Origin: Plebeiibacterium marinum
Lineage (GTDB): Bacteria; Bacteroidota; Bacteroidia; Bacteroidales; Marinilabiliaceae
Length of the DNA: 64,000 nt
NCBI RefSeq assembly: GCF_026013615.1
Contig: NZ_JAPDPI010000020.1
Coordinates: 41,685-105,684 of the forward strand
Direction of reading: 5' to 3'
Each line of letters starts with the position of its first letter. Position 1 is the first letter of the stretch. The notes below the pieces were generated by a model that worked only from the letters and a program-made list of their open reading frames with translations, ran no database searches and was not told where the DNA came from. This document shows positions 35,301 through 43,406 of the stretch, one piece after another. The position numbers and the translations under genes were made by a program.

Positions 35301-36315
35301 TAGCTTCCACCAGGTCTTCTTTGCTCATGTTGGCATCACTCATCGAGGTCTTTTGTGCATAGATAGGCATGTTGTCTGGTCGCTTGGCAAATGTTGCTGA
35401 TAAGAAACAAACGCCTTTGGTTTGGCGAAGTACACCTTGCATAAATTCCCCGGTGTTGGAACTACCGGAAGCATTGTGCGCTTCGTCCATAATAATAATA
35501 TTGCCCTGGCTCACGGCACTTAAAAAGAGCTGCTTTGCAGGTTTCTTTGGTTGATTGAATTGTGAATAGGTTGCACAAACAAAGTTGTAAGACCCTGGTA
35601 CTTGTTGACTCTTGATAATCCGGTCCTGCGTTGGTTTTTCTGGTGCTGTATAAACAATTTCACCGCTTTTATCTTTGATGTGCGTTTTGCTCTCCTTGGA
35701 ATTAACAATAAACGGAACCAGTGCAGAACTACCAATGTCGCATAAGTCACGATACAAATCCGTAAATAGGTTAGGCTTTTCTGATAGGAATACAGGTTGC
35801 ATACCTTGTTTTACGCCATATCTAATTAAAGCTGCTGCCGTTCTACCTTTACCAATCCCGGTCTGGTCGCCAACTATAATTCCCTGGCCACGTTTCTCAA
35901 TGTTATAAATTGCCAATGATACGGCATCAATCTGTTCGCATGAAAGTGCTTTTACCAGTTCCTCATTTTCGTAATCCAGTTTTCGTGCTACGTAATCAAA
36001 CAAAGGCATTCCAATACTTTTCTTGACTTTACGGATAGCGATGTGCATTTCGTGTCCCATAGAATCGGGCACAGTAGTATCCAGGATAAAACCTTTTTCG
36101 GCTGCCGGGATATAAGCCATTCCCAAACCTTGAACTCCGAGCATCCCCTGTAAGTATTCATATTCATTTTGAAACAGCCTTTGGCTGCGGATAAAACACT
36201 TGTTATTCTTGGTGGTAAAGCCCAATTCGATTAATCTGGAAACAATATGCTTTTGAGGTTTCTGATTGAACTTTATGCTTATTGTATTTTTCTGGAATGT
36301 AATATTTGACTTCAT
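32398..36315 (-). CDS. Strawberry-notch-type SF2 helicase (DarB-like)
   Basis: A 1305-residue helicase of the strawberry-notch family found in phages and conjugative elements. Walker A is VGDQTGIGKGRTAAALI, motif II IIMDEAHNASG, and the second RecA domain has NQSGSTGASAHAIVTDK and QKRGRINRTGQILKP, the family's arginine-finger region, followed by the FMMMLKKKLKSLDANT block. In the P1 DarB protein the same helicase is fused to an adenine methyltransferase and travels in the virion to protect incoming DNA; here the methyltransferase is the preceding gene, overlapping as ATGA. The protein ends with KLRAKAILIKQKQL, identical to the end of that methyltransferase. Its placement among virion genes supports a packaged antirestriction role. 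Confidence 0.85.
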   Translation of the reverse strand: MKSNITFQKNTISIKFNQKPQKHIVSRLIELGFTTKNNKCFIRSQRLFQNEYEYLQGMLGVQGLGMAYIPAAEKGFILDTTVPDSMGHEMHIAIRKVKKSIGMPLFDYVARKLDYENEELVKALSCEQIDAVSLAIYNIEKRGQGIIVGDQTGIGKGRTAAALIRYGVKQGMQPVFLSEKPNLFTDLYRDLCDIGSSALVPFIVNSKESKTHIKDKSGEIVYTAPEKPTQDRIIKSQQVPGSYNFVCATYSQFNQPKKPAKQLFLSAVSQGNIIIMDEAHNASGSSNTGEFMQGVLRQTKGVCFLSATFAKRPDNMPIYAQKTSMSDANMSKEDLVEAITKGGVALQEILAAQLVSEGQMIRRERSFEGVEVNYIELKEKAKEQADIADKVTAIIRDIIGFQEKYINKQVEQLDKIAAAESKEVETRKGTEKAGVDNIPYFSKVFNVINQLLFSLNASDVADHAIQRLKEGKKPIIAFASTMGSFLEGMAKPDDVINGDFSTVLEKGLDSVLRYTEKDIDGQSEGKAFNISDLSEEAQFAYRDIIRRIEKASTGITISPLDLIIQKIKEAGYTVGEVTGRKLCVQYNSTNAKNTTALVMSRKKENTADLFRRFNDNEIDCLLINQSGSTGASAHAIVTDKVPAEQVKQRVMVILQPELNINTEIQKRGRINRTGQILKPIYDYIISSIPAQKRFMMMLKKKLKSLDANTTSNQKSSKSQLESDDFLNKYGDKVVRQYMLENPELNKALDNPLKFEGKESDETPSEGDASKVTGRVAVLSVIEQEKFYNEVIERYNDYVEYLKQADEYDLEVEILNLKAETIDSRVVIAGKGGRSVFGNDTFLEKCECNVLKKPYGKAELQKLIEKSLNKKQSVTVSEEIISAHEKHVQTKLTEDLKETETRYKELIADIPNEKAFQKIPVFDKAGQNEYMAERRNELEDAKQEKITQVKTQSQNRKNYLNAFFKFFKIGHGYFYPALSFQNESSNNSYCIFLGFDINAKRNNPFAPSAVKLRFAISDSRKYIVLPASGDTAKEIERIQARSFQLSTPEKESLIEKWDEAIKNFTQDRQIRYIITGNILQGSADFPGKLVSYTTKGKGVQKGILMSEAWSPENEDKNSNAYVVAPIAKLQKHIMNLRSGATISTENKITIARHYDDTFKIIMPKSKTHIPIYTDTDVVKLLENNRDGFEMVSGNMKASVSEAKMPKLINLLGERFSLSVKVPRTYFEEYLEKGSKRNDTTDSLTKEAMEMFEQDKKQFSQRLANQKKITTKPKTINIDQGKKLKLVKLRAKAILIKQKQLRAVAGL

Positions 36316-37337
36316 ACAGAGAGTTGTTTTTGTTTTATTAGAATGGCTTTAGCCCTTAGTTTAATTAGGCTTAAATCATGTTTATCATTGCTTGTAGATT
36401 CTGGTTCTAACCACACTCTATCCCAAAGTTCCTCGTGGCTATTTACCATTGTGGAATGGAGTTTATTTTTTAGTGGAGCTGCACCTTCCGGTGTATCTTT
36501 TGCTCCATCAATAAGAATCAATCGGGTATTGACAGATGTTCCCTGTCTGGAGTAAAGCTTTTTGCCGTTAATCGGGATTATATCTTCTACATTGTAGAAA
36601 TGATAGAGGTAGTTTAAAAAGATACGGTTTTGGCCAGCTGTAACCCGATTGTGTTCATCCCAGGTTGTATGGCCACCGATAATAATAGATGCTTTGCCTT
36701 TGTCTTTCATGCATCGTAAAGCATTTAAAGCCATAGCATGTTCCAGGCGTTTAATCTTAAACTTACCAAATAGCATTGGTTCAGACAGGCTACCGAATGG
36801 GGGATTGGTTACTATTCCATCAAATGTTCGGTCGTAAGCGTAGGGTGGTTTTAGTGCATCCCAACTGTTCACCTTGGCAAATGGTTGATCTTTCAGGTTG
36901 CTTAATCGCACATCATCCAACTCGTTCACGTAGGTTTGATGATATGGCAAAGCAATGGACAATAATCCATTTCCTGCCGATGGTTCCAGGTATAAAGCAT
37001 CATTCAAAGGACTTTTGATATAGTTTGATGCCAGGAATGAAATGGGAGCCGGAGTAGAATATTGTTGCATCAATACGCTCATGCTTGTTCGCATGGACAG
37101 GTTAACCTGTGATTGATACAAGGCTACAATATCAAGGTATTTCTCATGAGTGGTAAGCGAATTGTCATGTGCTATCTCTCGTGCATTAAGGACAATTGCC
37201 AGTTCGGTAAATTCTTTCACTAAGTTTTTATTAGTGATACCGAAGCTTTTGGCAATGCTTTCTATTGTGGTTTTAGAGTGCTTCTGACCATTGCTTAAAT
37301 CTTCACGAATCCTTGATATGTAGCCTTTTTTATCCAT
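36312..37337 (-). CDS. N6-adenine DNA methyltransferase, DarB-like partner
   Basis: A 341-residue methyltransferase. SAM-binding motif I is LEPSAGNGLLSIAL and the catalytic motif IV is DGIVTNPPFGSLSEP, so it methylates adenine N6. Recognition sequence unknown; no separate target-recognition domain is visible. It sits between the fibre gene (7 bp after it) and the helicase gene, with which it overlaps by 4 bases (ATGA). Its last residues KLRAKAILIKQKQL are the same as those near the end of the helicase. The pair corresponds to the two halves of phage P1 DarB, a polyvalent protein injected with DNA to resist host restriction. Confidence 0.88.
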   Translation of the reverse strand: MDKKGYISRIREDLSNGQKHSKTTIESIAKSFGITNKNLVKEFTELAIVLNAREIAHDNSLTTHEKYLDIVALYQSQVNLSMRTSMSVLMQQYSTPAPISFLASNYIKSPLNDALYLEPSAGNGLLSIALPYHQTYVNELDDVRLSNLKDQPFAKVNSWDALKPPYAYDRTFDGIVTNPPFGSLSEPMLFGKFKIKRLEHAMALNALRCMKDKGKASIIIGGHTTWDEHNRVTAGQNRIFLNYLYHFYNVEDIIPINGKKLYSRQGTSVNTRLILIDGAKDTPEGAAPLKNKLHSTMVNSHEELWDRVWLEPESTSNDKHDLSLIKLRAKAILIKQKQLSV

Positions 37338-37343
37338 TTAAGA

Positions 37344-39845
37344 TTATTGAAGTACAATCGTTTTATCCGTTTCATCTTTAAATGTCAGCTTCAGATTGTT
37401 TCCTGCAACATCAACAGCCAAACTATCCACATCTGCATCCACAAAGTTTTTCATGAAGTTGATTTGAAAGTTTAGTATTTCTGTCAGTTTAGTTTCCCAA
37501 TCTTCTCCTGAGAAGATTCCGGAATCAGCATAAACCTGTAAGAACTTTTTAAGGAAATCAGGAATATTCTGAAGATTAACATCCCAGTCTGCACCAATTG
37601 TAGCATTCTCTTCTACACCTGCCAGTTTATCTTCATCTTCCTGTGGGTAGCTACGTTTTTGCGTATTAGCTTCAATTGCTTCCGTTTGTTCCTGAGTTAT
37701 TGTAATAGGCTTATTTTGCAAATTCACCTCCCAGTCCGCACCAACAGTTGCATTTTCCTCAATTCTTGCCAACTTATCGGCATCTTCTTGTGGATAGCTG
37801 TTCTTTTGAGTATTGGATTCAATAGCTTCAGCTTGTTCTGGAGAAATGGTTACAGGTTTGTTTTGCAAATTCACTTCCCAATCTGCTCCAACGGTGGCAT
37901 TTTCCTCAATTCCAGCTAACTTATCAGAATCTAATTGTGGGTAGCTATTTTTTTGGCTATTGGTTTCAATGGCCGCTGCTTGTTCAGGGGAAATGGTAAC
38001 AGGCTTATTTTGTAAGTTTACCTCCCAGTCAGCTCCAACTGTGGCATTCTCTTCTATACCTGCCAGTTTTTCTTCATCTAATTGTGGGTAACTTCGCTTT
38101 TGAGTATTGGCTTCGATAGCTTCCGCTTGTTCAGGAGAAATGGTCACAGGTTTGTTCTGCAAATTCACCTCCCAGTCAGCACCTACAGTTGCATTTGCTT
38201 CTATTCCTGCCAACTTCTCCGCATCCTCTTGTGGATAGCTTATCTTTTGCGTATTCGCTTCAATAGCTTCCACTTGTTCCGGAGTAATAGTAACAGGCTT
38301 ATTTTGCAAATTCACTTCCCAGTCCGCTCCAACCGTGGCATTTTCTTCCATACCTGCCAGTTTATCTTCGTCTACTTGTGGGTAGCTTCGCTTTTGAGTA
38401 TTGGCTTCAATTGCCTCTGCTTGTTCCGCAGAAATGGTAACAGGTTTATTTTGTACGTTGCTTTCCCAGTCAGCTCCAAGGGTGGCATTCTCTTCAATAC
38501 CTGATAGCTTATCTTCATCTACTTGTGGATAACTGCGTTTATTGTTATTGGCTTCAATATCGGCTGCTTGTTGAGGAGAGATTGTTACTGGTTTATTTTG
38601 GATATTCACGTCCCAATCAGCGCCAAGCGTAGCTTTTTCTTCAATATTTGAAAGCTTGTTTTCATCGGCTTCGGGATAGGAACGCTTTTGCGTGTTAGCG
38701 TCAATGGCTGCTGCCTGTTCCTGGCTAATCGTTACAGGCTTGTTTTGTACATTGCTTTCCCAATCGGCTCCGGCAGTAGCCTTTTCTTCAATCCCTGCTA
38801 ACTTCTCTGCATCCTCCTGTGGATAGGAGTTCTTGCGATTATTCGCTTCAATGGCGGTAGCCTGTTCTGAAGTAATAGTATTTGGCTTATTCTCCAACTG
38901 ATCAAAATCGCTGGTCAGATTCATGTCGTTTTCTAACTGCGATAACTTTGTGGGAACTGCAATATTCAGGTTTCCATCCGGGTCAGTTACGAATCCTCCA
39001 TGCACCTCGATACCTCCATTGGGCATATAAACCGGACTCTTTTCAGAAATCAATAAATCTTCAACATTACCTGCTATTATCAAACCTCCACTAATCTGTT
39101 GAACAATGGTCTTTGGCCTGAACTCTGCTGCTGATTTTGAACGGGCAATATTGATAAATGAACCAACCGAAGCTTTATCCAGGATACTATCCTTAACATC
39201 ACGATTCATTTTGAAATAAGTATCAGAAAAGACAATCTTGTTATATCCTCGGTCAAATACACATGACTGATTTACTTTGGCTTCAAAACAGCAATCGTCA
39301 ATGTTTGTGGTACTATTTAGGTAGGCTATTGCTCCGTTACTTATATCTGAATACTCAAAGCGGATATCTGAGAAGTTAATTGCACTATTGTATATCTCAA
39401 TAGCTTTGTCACTTTGGAAAACAACAGGTTTCACGTAAGTTCCAAATGAACCATCCACTTTATTGCTTAACGATTTAATGTTGATTTGATAAGAAAAATC
39501 ACGAAGTACCAGGAATGTTCCCAGATCATTGATATAAGTTCCATCTTCAAACATGATATCAATGCTTGCTTTTTCATTGGTATGGTATTTCAGTGCTTTG
39601 GGTAATGTATCGAACAAAAGTTGAAGCTTTGAAAATGGCGTACCTTTAGGAATGATAATTGCTTTTTGGTCAAGGTCGTATTCAAATCCATTTACTTCCT
39701 GGTCTTTACTCATATCAAATACTCCCTGAAACACTTTATATTGTCCATGTTCCATACCCAAATAAGCGTAATGACCATCTGAAGCCCATTCTCCCTTTTT
39801 CAAAAGTGGCGGAGTTGTTCCCCTAAACATCTTGATTGTTCCCAT
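37344..39845 (-). CDS. Fibre / receptor-binding protein with nine 49-residue repeats
   Basis: An 833-residue protein. The N-terminus (about 1-45, FRGTTPPLLKKGEWASDGHY) resembles a fibre attachment module, followed by a beta-helix-like region (60-270). Nine tandem repeats of 49 residues follow, with the pattern PVTISPEQAEAIEANTQK ... KLAGIEENATVGADW ... NLQNK, and a short C-terminal knob-like region (VDADVDSLAVDVAGNNL). Such repeats are typical of elongated viral fibres that bind host receptors. It lies directly upstream of the methyltransferase. The family usually serves tailed phages, but here no tail genes accompany it, so it may be a capsid spike. Confidence 0.8.
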   Translation of the reverse strand: MGTIKMFRGTTPPLLKKGEWASDGHYAYLGMEHGQYKVFQGVFDMSKDQEVNGFEYDLDQKAIIIPKGTPFSKLQLLFDTLPKALKYHTNEKASIDIMFEDGTYINDLGTFLVLRDFSYQINIKSLSNKVDGSFGTYVKPVVFQSDKAIEIYNSAINFSDIRFEYSDISNGAIAYLNSTTNIDDCCFEAKVNQSCVFDRGYNKIVFSDTYFKMNRDVKDSILDKASVGSFINIARSKSAAEFRPKTIVQQISGGLIIAGNVEDLLISEKSPVYMPNGGIEVHGGFVTDPDGNLNIAVPTKLSQLENDMNLTSDFDQLENKPNTITSEQATAIEANNRKNSYPQEDAEKLAGIEEKATAGADWESNVQNKPVTISQEQAAAIDANTQKRSYPEADENKLSNIEEKATLGADWDVNIQNKPVTISPQQAADIEANNNKRSYPQVDEDKLSGIEENATLGADWESNVQNKPVTISAEQAEAIEANTQKRSYPQVDEDKLAGMEENATVGADWEVNLQNKPVTITPEQVEAIEANTQKISYPQEDAEKLAGIEANATVGADWEVNLQNKPVTISPEQAEAIEANTQKRSYPQLDEEKLAGIEENATVGADWEVNLQNKPVTISPEQAAAIETNSQKNSYPQLDSDKLAGIEENATVGADWEVNLQNKPVTISPEQAEAIESNTQKNSYPQEDADKLARIEENATVGADWEVNLQNKPITITQEQTEAIEANTQKRSYPQEDEDKLAGVEENATIGADWDVNLQNIPDFLKKFLQVYADSGIFSGEDWETKLTEILNFQINFMKNFVDADVDSLAVDVAGNNLKLTFKDETDKTIVLQ
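37575..38880 (-). repeat. Tandem 147-bp repeats in the fibre gene
   Basis: Nine imperfect copies of a 147-bp unit encoding the 49-residue fibre repeat. Copies 4 to 8 are closest to each other. Such repeats can change copy number by recombination and so alter fibre length. Confidence 0.75.
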
Positions 39846-39863
39846 ATGTGAAGTCTTTTAATT

Positions 39864-40487
39864 TTAAATGATCGAGTAAGCCTTTTCAAACAACTCGTTG
39901 TTAACGTAATTACCTCCATTTTCAATCTTAGTAATGGATAGTACCAATAGGCGAAGTGTGTTTTTAGTAGGTAACAACTTTGCTGTTTTTGTCACGTTTA
40001 AATCTTTACAAACCGTGTTGATATATGCTTCAGTATTATTCTCAAACCTTGGTGCATATTCTTCGATAAGAGCAGGAATTGTATTCTTGCCTTTTTCAAT
40101 ATCGTTTTTGAGGTCTTTAATCATGGCACGAATACCATAGACCGGAGCTACAAACATTTCAAAGCGTCTGTCTTTGTTTTGTTCTTTAGGTAACTTCCCA
40201 TTCCACTTGATGTTGGTATAAATCAAATTTCCAGGATTATTATTGCGGATTCCCCTTGGCGCATTGGATAGATAAGTATTTCCACCATTCCAGTTTTGGA
40301 AATTAGAAGGTAATGTATTGTTGTTTGTGGTTAAAATATTTGCAGGACGTGTATCTGAACCACTTGGGGGCAATAGTGCACGTTTTAGTTTATTTCTTCT
40401 TCGAATCAATAAAACGGTAGTAACTATTGCCCCAGTGGTTAACACCCCTCCCGAAATAAATAATATCTTCTTTTGCTTCTTTTCCAT
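39864..40487 (-). CDS. Membrane-anchored RGIRNNNPGN-family protein (structural P5 / transglycosylase-like)
   Basis: A 207-residue protein from the chosen start. One membrane helix (ILFISGGVLTTGAIVTTVLL) precedes a linker and the conserved RGIRNNNPGNLIYTNIKWNG followed by RRFEMFVAPVYGIRAMIKDL. This family is often annotated as virion structural protein or peptidoglycan-cleaving transglycosylase-like. A membrane anchor suits a virion-membrane peptidoglycan-degrading entry protein. The frame is open to 40520, overlapping the upstream gene; the ATG at 40487 avoids this overlap. Confidence 0.7.
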   Translation of the reverse strand: MEKKQKKILFISGGVLTTGAIVTTVLLIRRRNKLKRALLPPSGSDTRPANILTTNNNTLPSNFQNWNGGNTYLSNAPRGIRNNNPGNLIYTNIKWNGKLPKEQNKDRRFEMFVAPVYGIRAMIKDLKNDIEKGKNTIPALIEEYAPRFENNTEAYINTVCKDLNVTKTAKLLPTKNTLRLLVLSITKIENGGNYVNNELFEKAYSII

Positions 40488-40501
40488 AGTTGTTTTGATG
40501 T

Positions 40502-40972
40502 TTAGAGAGGAATGCCCCAACTATCGAATTTGGGCTTGATTTTAGCAATCTCTTTATCGTCCAGTTCAAAGCGCAGCCAACCTATCAGGTTATAATTTTG
40601 TCCAAGAAAAGCAGCACGAGTTCCCCATAGGTACATCTTCATGCCAAAGGCTTTTATAACCAATAGCATATCATCCTTGGTTTGTATTTTCTCAATAGTA
40701 CTGTAGATGGTCTTTTCATCTGTACCGAAATCAAGCATTGCACCATAAAGGGTATTGGCATATAAAGCTGCATCGGATGGTGAGATGGTCAGGTTCTTTG
40801 AATCTATCACCGTATCCTTCATTGAAGGAGCTACGGTTGACGAAGTGCCATCCGGATTACGCTTAAACATCTTGCGGATGGCGTACACTCCTAGACCAAT
40901 TGCCAATACAGGTACACCTATGCGTATTCCTGTACCGATTAATGCTGCTTTATTTGCCTTATCTAACTGCAC
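40502..40972 (-). CDS. Small membrane protein with annexin-like motif (virion-associated?)
   Basis: A 156-residue protein: N-terminal membrane helix (AALIGTGIRIGVPVLAIGLGVYAI), a Thr/Ser-rich linker, then a helical domain containing LYGAMLDFGTDEKTIYSTIE, where GTDE resembles the annexin-repeat motif, and IGWLRFELDD at the end. I know no named family. It lies in the compact virion-like block, 14 bp before the RGIRNNNPGN gene, so a membrane-associated structural role is likely. Confidence 0.6.
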   Translation of the reverse strand: MQLDKANKAALIGTGIRIGVPVLAIGLGVYAIRKMFKRNPDGTSSTVAPSMKDTVIDSKNLTISPSDAALYANTLYGAMLDFGTDEKTIYSTIEKIQTKDDMLLVIKAFGMKMYLWGTRAAFLGQNYNLIGWLRFELDDKEIAKIKPKFDSWGIPL

Positions 40973-40983
40973 TGTATTAATCT

Positions 40984-41160
40984 TTAAATGAACTTTAATG
41001 CTTTTTTAACGATGCCCGGATTCTTAACCACCTTGGTTAGTAGCTTGACAATATCTTCCTGTTCAACTTTATTGACTGCATTTTGAATCAGGTTGCCTAC
41101 TTCTTTTACTTTTTCAGGTGTTTCAGCTTCGATGGTGATACCTATTTTGAATGTTCTCAT
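40984..41160 (-). CDS. Small uncharacterised virion-block protein
   Basis: A 58-residue protein (MRTFKIGITIEAETPEKVKE to the end) with one beta segment and two helices. The frame is open to 41184, overlapping the upstream gene by 8 bases; the ATG at 41160 gives a normal 16-base gap and is preferred. Unknown function; its place in an unbroken series of virion-like genes supports it as real. Confidence 0.55.
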   Translation of the reverse strand: MRTFKIGITIEAETPEKVKEVGNLIQNAVNKVEQEDIVKLLTKVVKNPGIVKKALKFI

Positions 41161-41176
41161 AATCGTATGTTTAATG

Positions 41177-42268
41177 TTATTCAACTATTTCGGATGATTC
41201 CTGAACCCCTTGCATAGATTGATTCAGGTATAGAAGTGTCTTATTGATTAGTTCTGCCCGGTCTAGGCACAATCCAACGATATTGGCAATCTTGGCCACA
41301 TCTTCCAGATCCCAGGTCATTAGGGCATCAGATAAATTCTTGATGATGGCTGCTTTTTTCTTATCCTCCGGAGATTGAGGTGAACCTACTTCGCTAATCT
41401 CAACATTGGTATCAGGGATATCCTGGCTATTATCCTGAAATTCATCTACAATACCCAAGGCTCCTTTTAGTTCCTCTGACGATAAGCCCAATAGCTCAGC
41501 CGTTTTGGGACTGTTACTTAATAATCTTCCACCAATACCGGAAATAACACCCACAGCAACACGCTTCATTAATTCGTTGGGAGCATAACCTGCCAAACGG
41601 TTTTCCAGGTCTGCTTTATCCTTTTTCAGTTCTTTATTTTCATTGTAGAACTGTTCTTTCTCTACCCGAAGCTCGGCGTTTTCCTCACGAAGCTTTTCAC
41701 ATCGTTCCTGAAGCGTGGTAAAGCGTGTCTCAAACTTAAAGTCATCGAGTTGCTTTTGGTAGTTGATTCGCTCAACTTCCTTATTATTACCGGAAAGCGC
41801 ATTAAACAGACCAAACAAACCTTCTACTTTAGCCCTGGCTTGTTCGTTTTCTCCGGTAAATAAACCCAGCAAACCATCAATTTCACCCAATCCATTGGTA
41901 TTGCCCTGGGGTTGAAGTTGCTTCATTTCTTCCTTTACAATGGTGACTATTTCAGCCTTCTCCATTGGTTTTTGTGGTGGGTTCAATAGCCCACTCACAT
42001 TAATGATGTAGGTATTTAAACTACGTGCATTGGGACTTTTACCTCCAAAAACATCTACTCTCAAAGTACCATGAGCCTGTTTTGCTTTTTCGACTGCATT
42101 TTCAATATCCTGCTTAAAAGTTTTTGCACCCGATGTTCTTGATGTTAATGCAGTTTCCTGTGCACCAGTCAACAGGTATATCTCATATGCATAAGGGTAC
42201 TTTTGCTGTTCTTCTGAACGCTTAATAAATTCATAACAACTTTGTATGGTATCTCTAAAATCCAGCAT
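41177..42268 (-). CDS. Virion-block coiled-coil protein, unknown
   Basis: A 363-residue protein. An N-terminal domain of about 95 residues (YPYAYEIYLLTGAQETALTS) is followed by a disordered part with two EIDGLLGLF / KVEGLFGLF motifs near 125-150, a strong coiled coil (about 185-235), a short hydrophobic stretch (MKRVAVGVISGIGGRLL) and a helical end. No named family. Six bases separate it from the upstream gene. The structure (domain, linker, coiled coil, membrane-like stretch) suits a virion scaffold or vertex-associated protein; this is inference. Confidence 0.6.
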   Translation of the reverse strand: MLDFRDTIQSCYEFIKRSEEQQKYPYAYEIYLLTGAQETALTSRTSGAKTFKQDIENAVEKAKQAHGTLRVDVFGGKSPNARSLNTYIINVSGLLNPPQKPMEKAEIVTIVKEEMKQLQPQGNTNGLGEIDGLLGLFTGENEQARAKVEGLFGLFNALSGNNKEVERINYQKQLDDFKFETRFTTLQERCEKLREENAELRVEKEQFYNENKELKKDKADLENRLAGYAPNELMKRVAVGVISGIGGRLLSNSPKTAELLGLSSEELKGALGIVDEFQDNSQDIPDTNVEISEVGSPQSPEDKKKAAIIKNLSDALMTWDLEDVAKIANIVGLCLDRAELINKTLLYLNQSMQGVQESSEIVE

Positions 42269-42273
42269 ATCTT

Positions 42274-42630
42274 TTAGTTTCGGTGGGGAATTATTTTTAC
42301 AAACTCCAACCGGAATGGCTTAAAATCATCCGTTTGAGTTTTGATATCTATGTAATCAGTGAACACCTGGTAACGGAACTCATCCATCAAATCATATTCT
42401 TCTGGTGTAGCGGTAAACACATTATCACTGCTAATCATTTCCAGTTCTTGAATAGTTGAAGGAAGACCTTTAGTATTGAGAATCCACATGTCATTCTTTA
42501 AATCAAGCGACATATCAGCCTTAGTTACTTTTACAACTGTTGGTTTTAATTGGTAACTATCAATGGTTCTCAAACCTGCAACCCGGTCTTTTGCGATGGT
42601 ATGTAATAACTCACTCGTGTTCATATTCAA
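42274..42630 (-). CDS. Virion-block protein, unknown
   Basis: A 118-residue, mostly beta-predicted protein (PTVVKVTKADMSLDLKNDMW ... RLEFVKIIPHRN). No family recognised. Its start overlaps the end of the preceding beta-rich protein gene by 20 bases (or 14 from the second ATG), which points to translational coupling and similar expression. Confidence 0.6.
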   Translation of the reverse strand: MNMNTSELLHTIAKDRVAGLRTIDSYQLKPTVVKVTKADMSLDLKNDMWILNTKGLPSTIQELEMISSDNVFTATPEEYDLMDEFRYQVFTDYIDIKTQTDDFKPFRLEFVKIIPHRN

Positions 42631-43387
42631 TGTAGATTCTGATAGTTAATGTTTGATTTCCGCTATTCTTATTGCTCTTAAAAACAGTGTGAAGATTACT
42701 GTTGACTTCCAGAGGCTCATGAAAGGGGATTATCTCTTTACTCAAATGCTTCACCTTTCTGTTGGCTGTGACCATGTAGTCACGAAGTAAGAAACTGTTA
42801 CCATTTACCAGGAGACTGATATTACCACATTCATAGGGTTCTGGCTGCTTGTATGCTTTTACGGTTCGCTTAAAAAGTTCTTCTTTATTCTGATAGGTAA
42901 ATACCAGGGTGTGTTGAGCAATAAAGTCAGAAAAATCAAGATTGGTCATTCCCTGGCCTTTGGCATATAAACCTGCTTCATCATAGATGTAACTCACAAA
43001 TTGCTCATTAAACATCCTGTCAATGTTATCGCTTAATGCCTGTTGTTCGTTGTCTTCCAAACAGGAGTATCGGATACCATCGGTTAACACCTTGATGATT
43101 TCAGGCAAGATATCGCTTTCAAAGAATGCACGACTATCAGCTTCACTGGCACGAGTCCGCAAGTAGGAATAAAATAAATCCGTAATACGCTGATCGTTTA
43201 GCAGATTGGTGATTAATACCTGTGGATAAGCAAGGCTTTCAACTACATCAATCAATTCTGATTCTTCTTTTACGGTGGCAATAACAGCCAGGCCTGTAAT
43301 CAACTTACATGATGCAGGAAGTAAATCCTGCTCATTAATGTGGTTGTTATCCTCTGAATTATGAGTAATGACAAAATATCGTTTCAT
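42611..43387 (-). CDS. Beta-rich candidate capsid protein (258 aa)
   Basis: The frame is open to 43429 but the ATG at 43387 avoids overlap with the preceding gene and gives MKRYFVITHN. The protein has a helical middle and a beta-rich C-terminal half: GNISLLVNGNSFLLRDYMV, LSKEIIPFHEPLEVNSN, TLTIRIYIEYEH. These strands line up in order with those of the next-upstream gene (TLRVWIDDTEIIPDD, IKDVTFPLDEKAKNSPVRI, YDVRVYLLAEVV) and more weakly with the 43861-44706 product. I infer related beta-sandwich folds and a capsid role; no sequence family was recognised. Confidence 0.55.
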   Translation of the reverse strand: MKRYFVITHNSEDNNHINEQDLLPASCKLITGLAVIATVKEESELIDVVESLAYPQVLITNLLNDQRITDLFYSYLRTRASEADSRAFFESDILPEIIKVLTDGIRYSCLEDNEQQALSDNIDRMFNEQFVSYIYDEAGLYAKGQGMTNLDFSDFIAQHTLVFTYQNKEELFKRTVKAYKQPEPYECGNISLLVNGNSFLLRDYMVTANRKVKHLSKEIIPFHEPLEVNSNLHTVFKSNKNSGNQTLTIRIYIEYEHE

Positions 43388-43406
43388 TTTCGGGAGTGTT
43401 GGAGGA

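Noticed and set aside
37659..38504. Open frames on the + strand across the fibre repeats
   Set aside because: They are the antisense shadow of the tandem repeats in the fibre gene and repeat with the same 147-base period.
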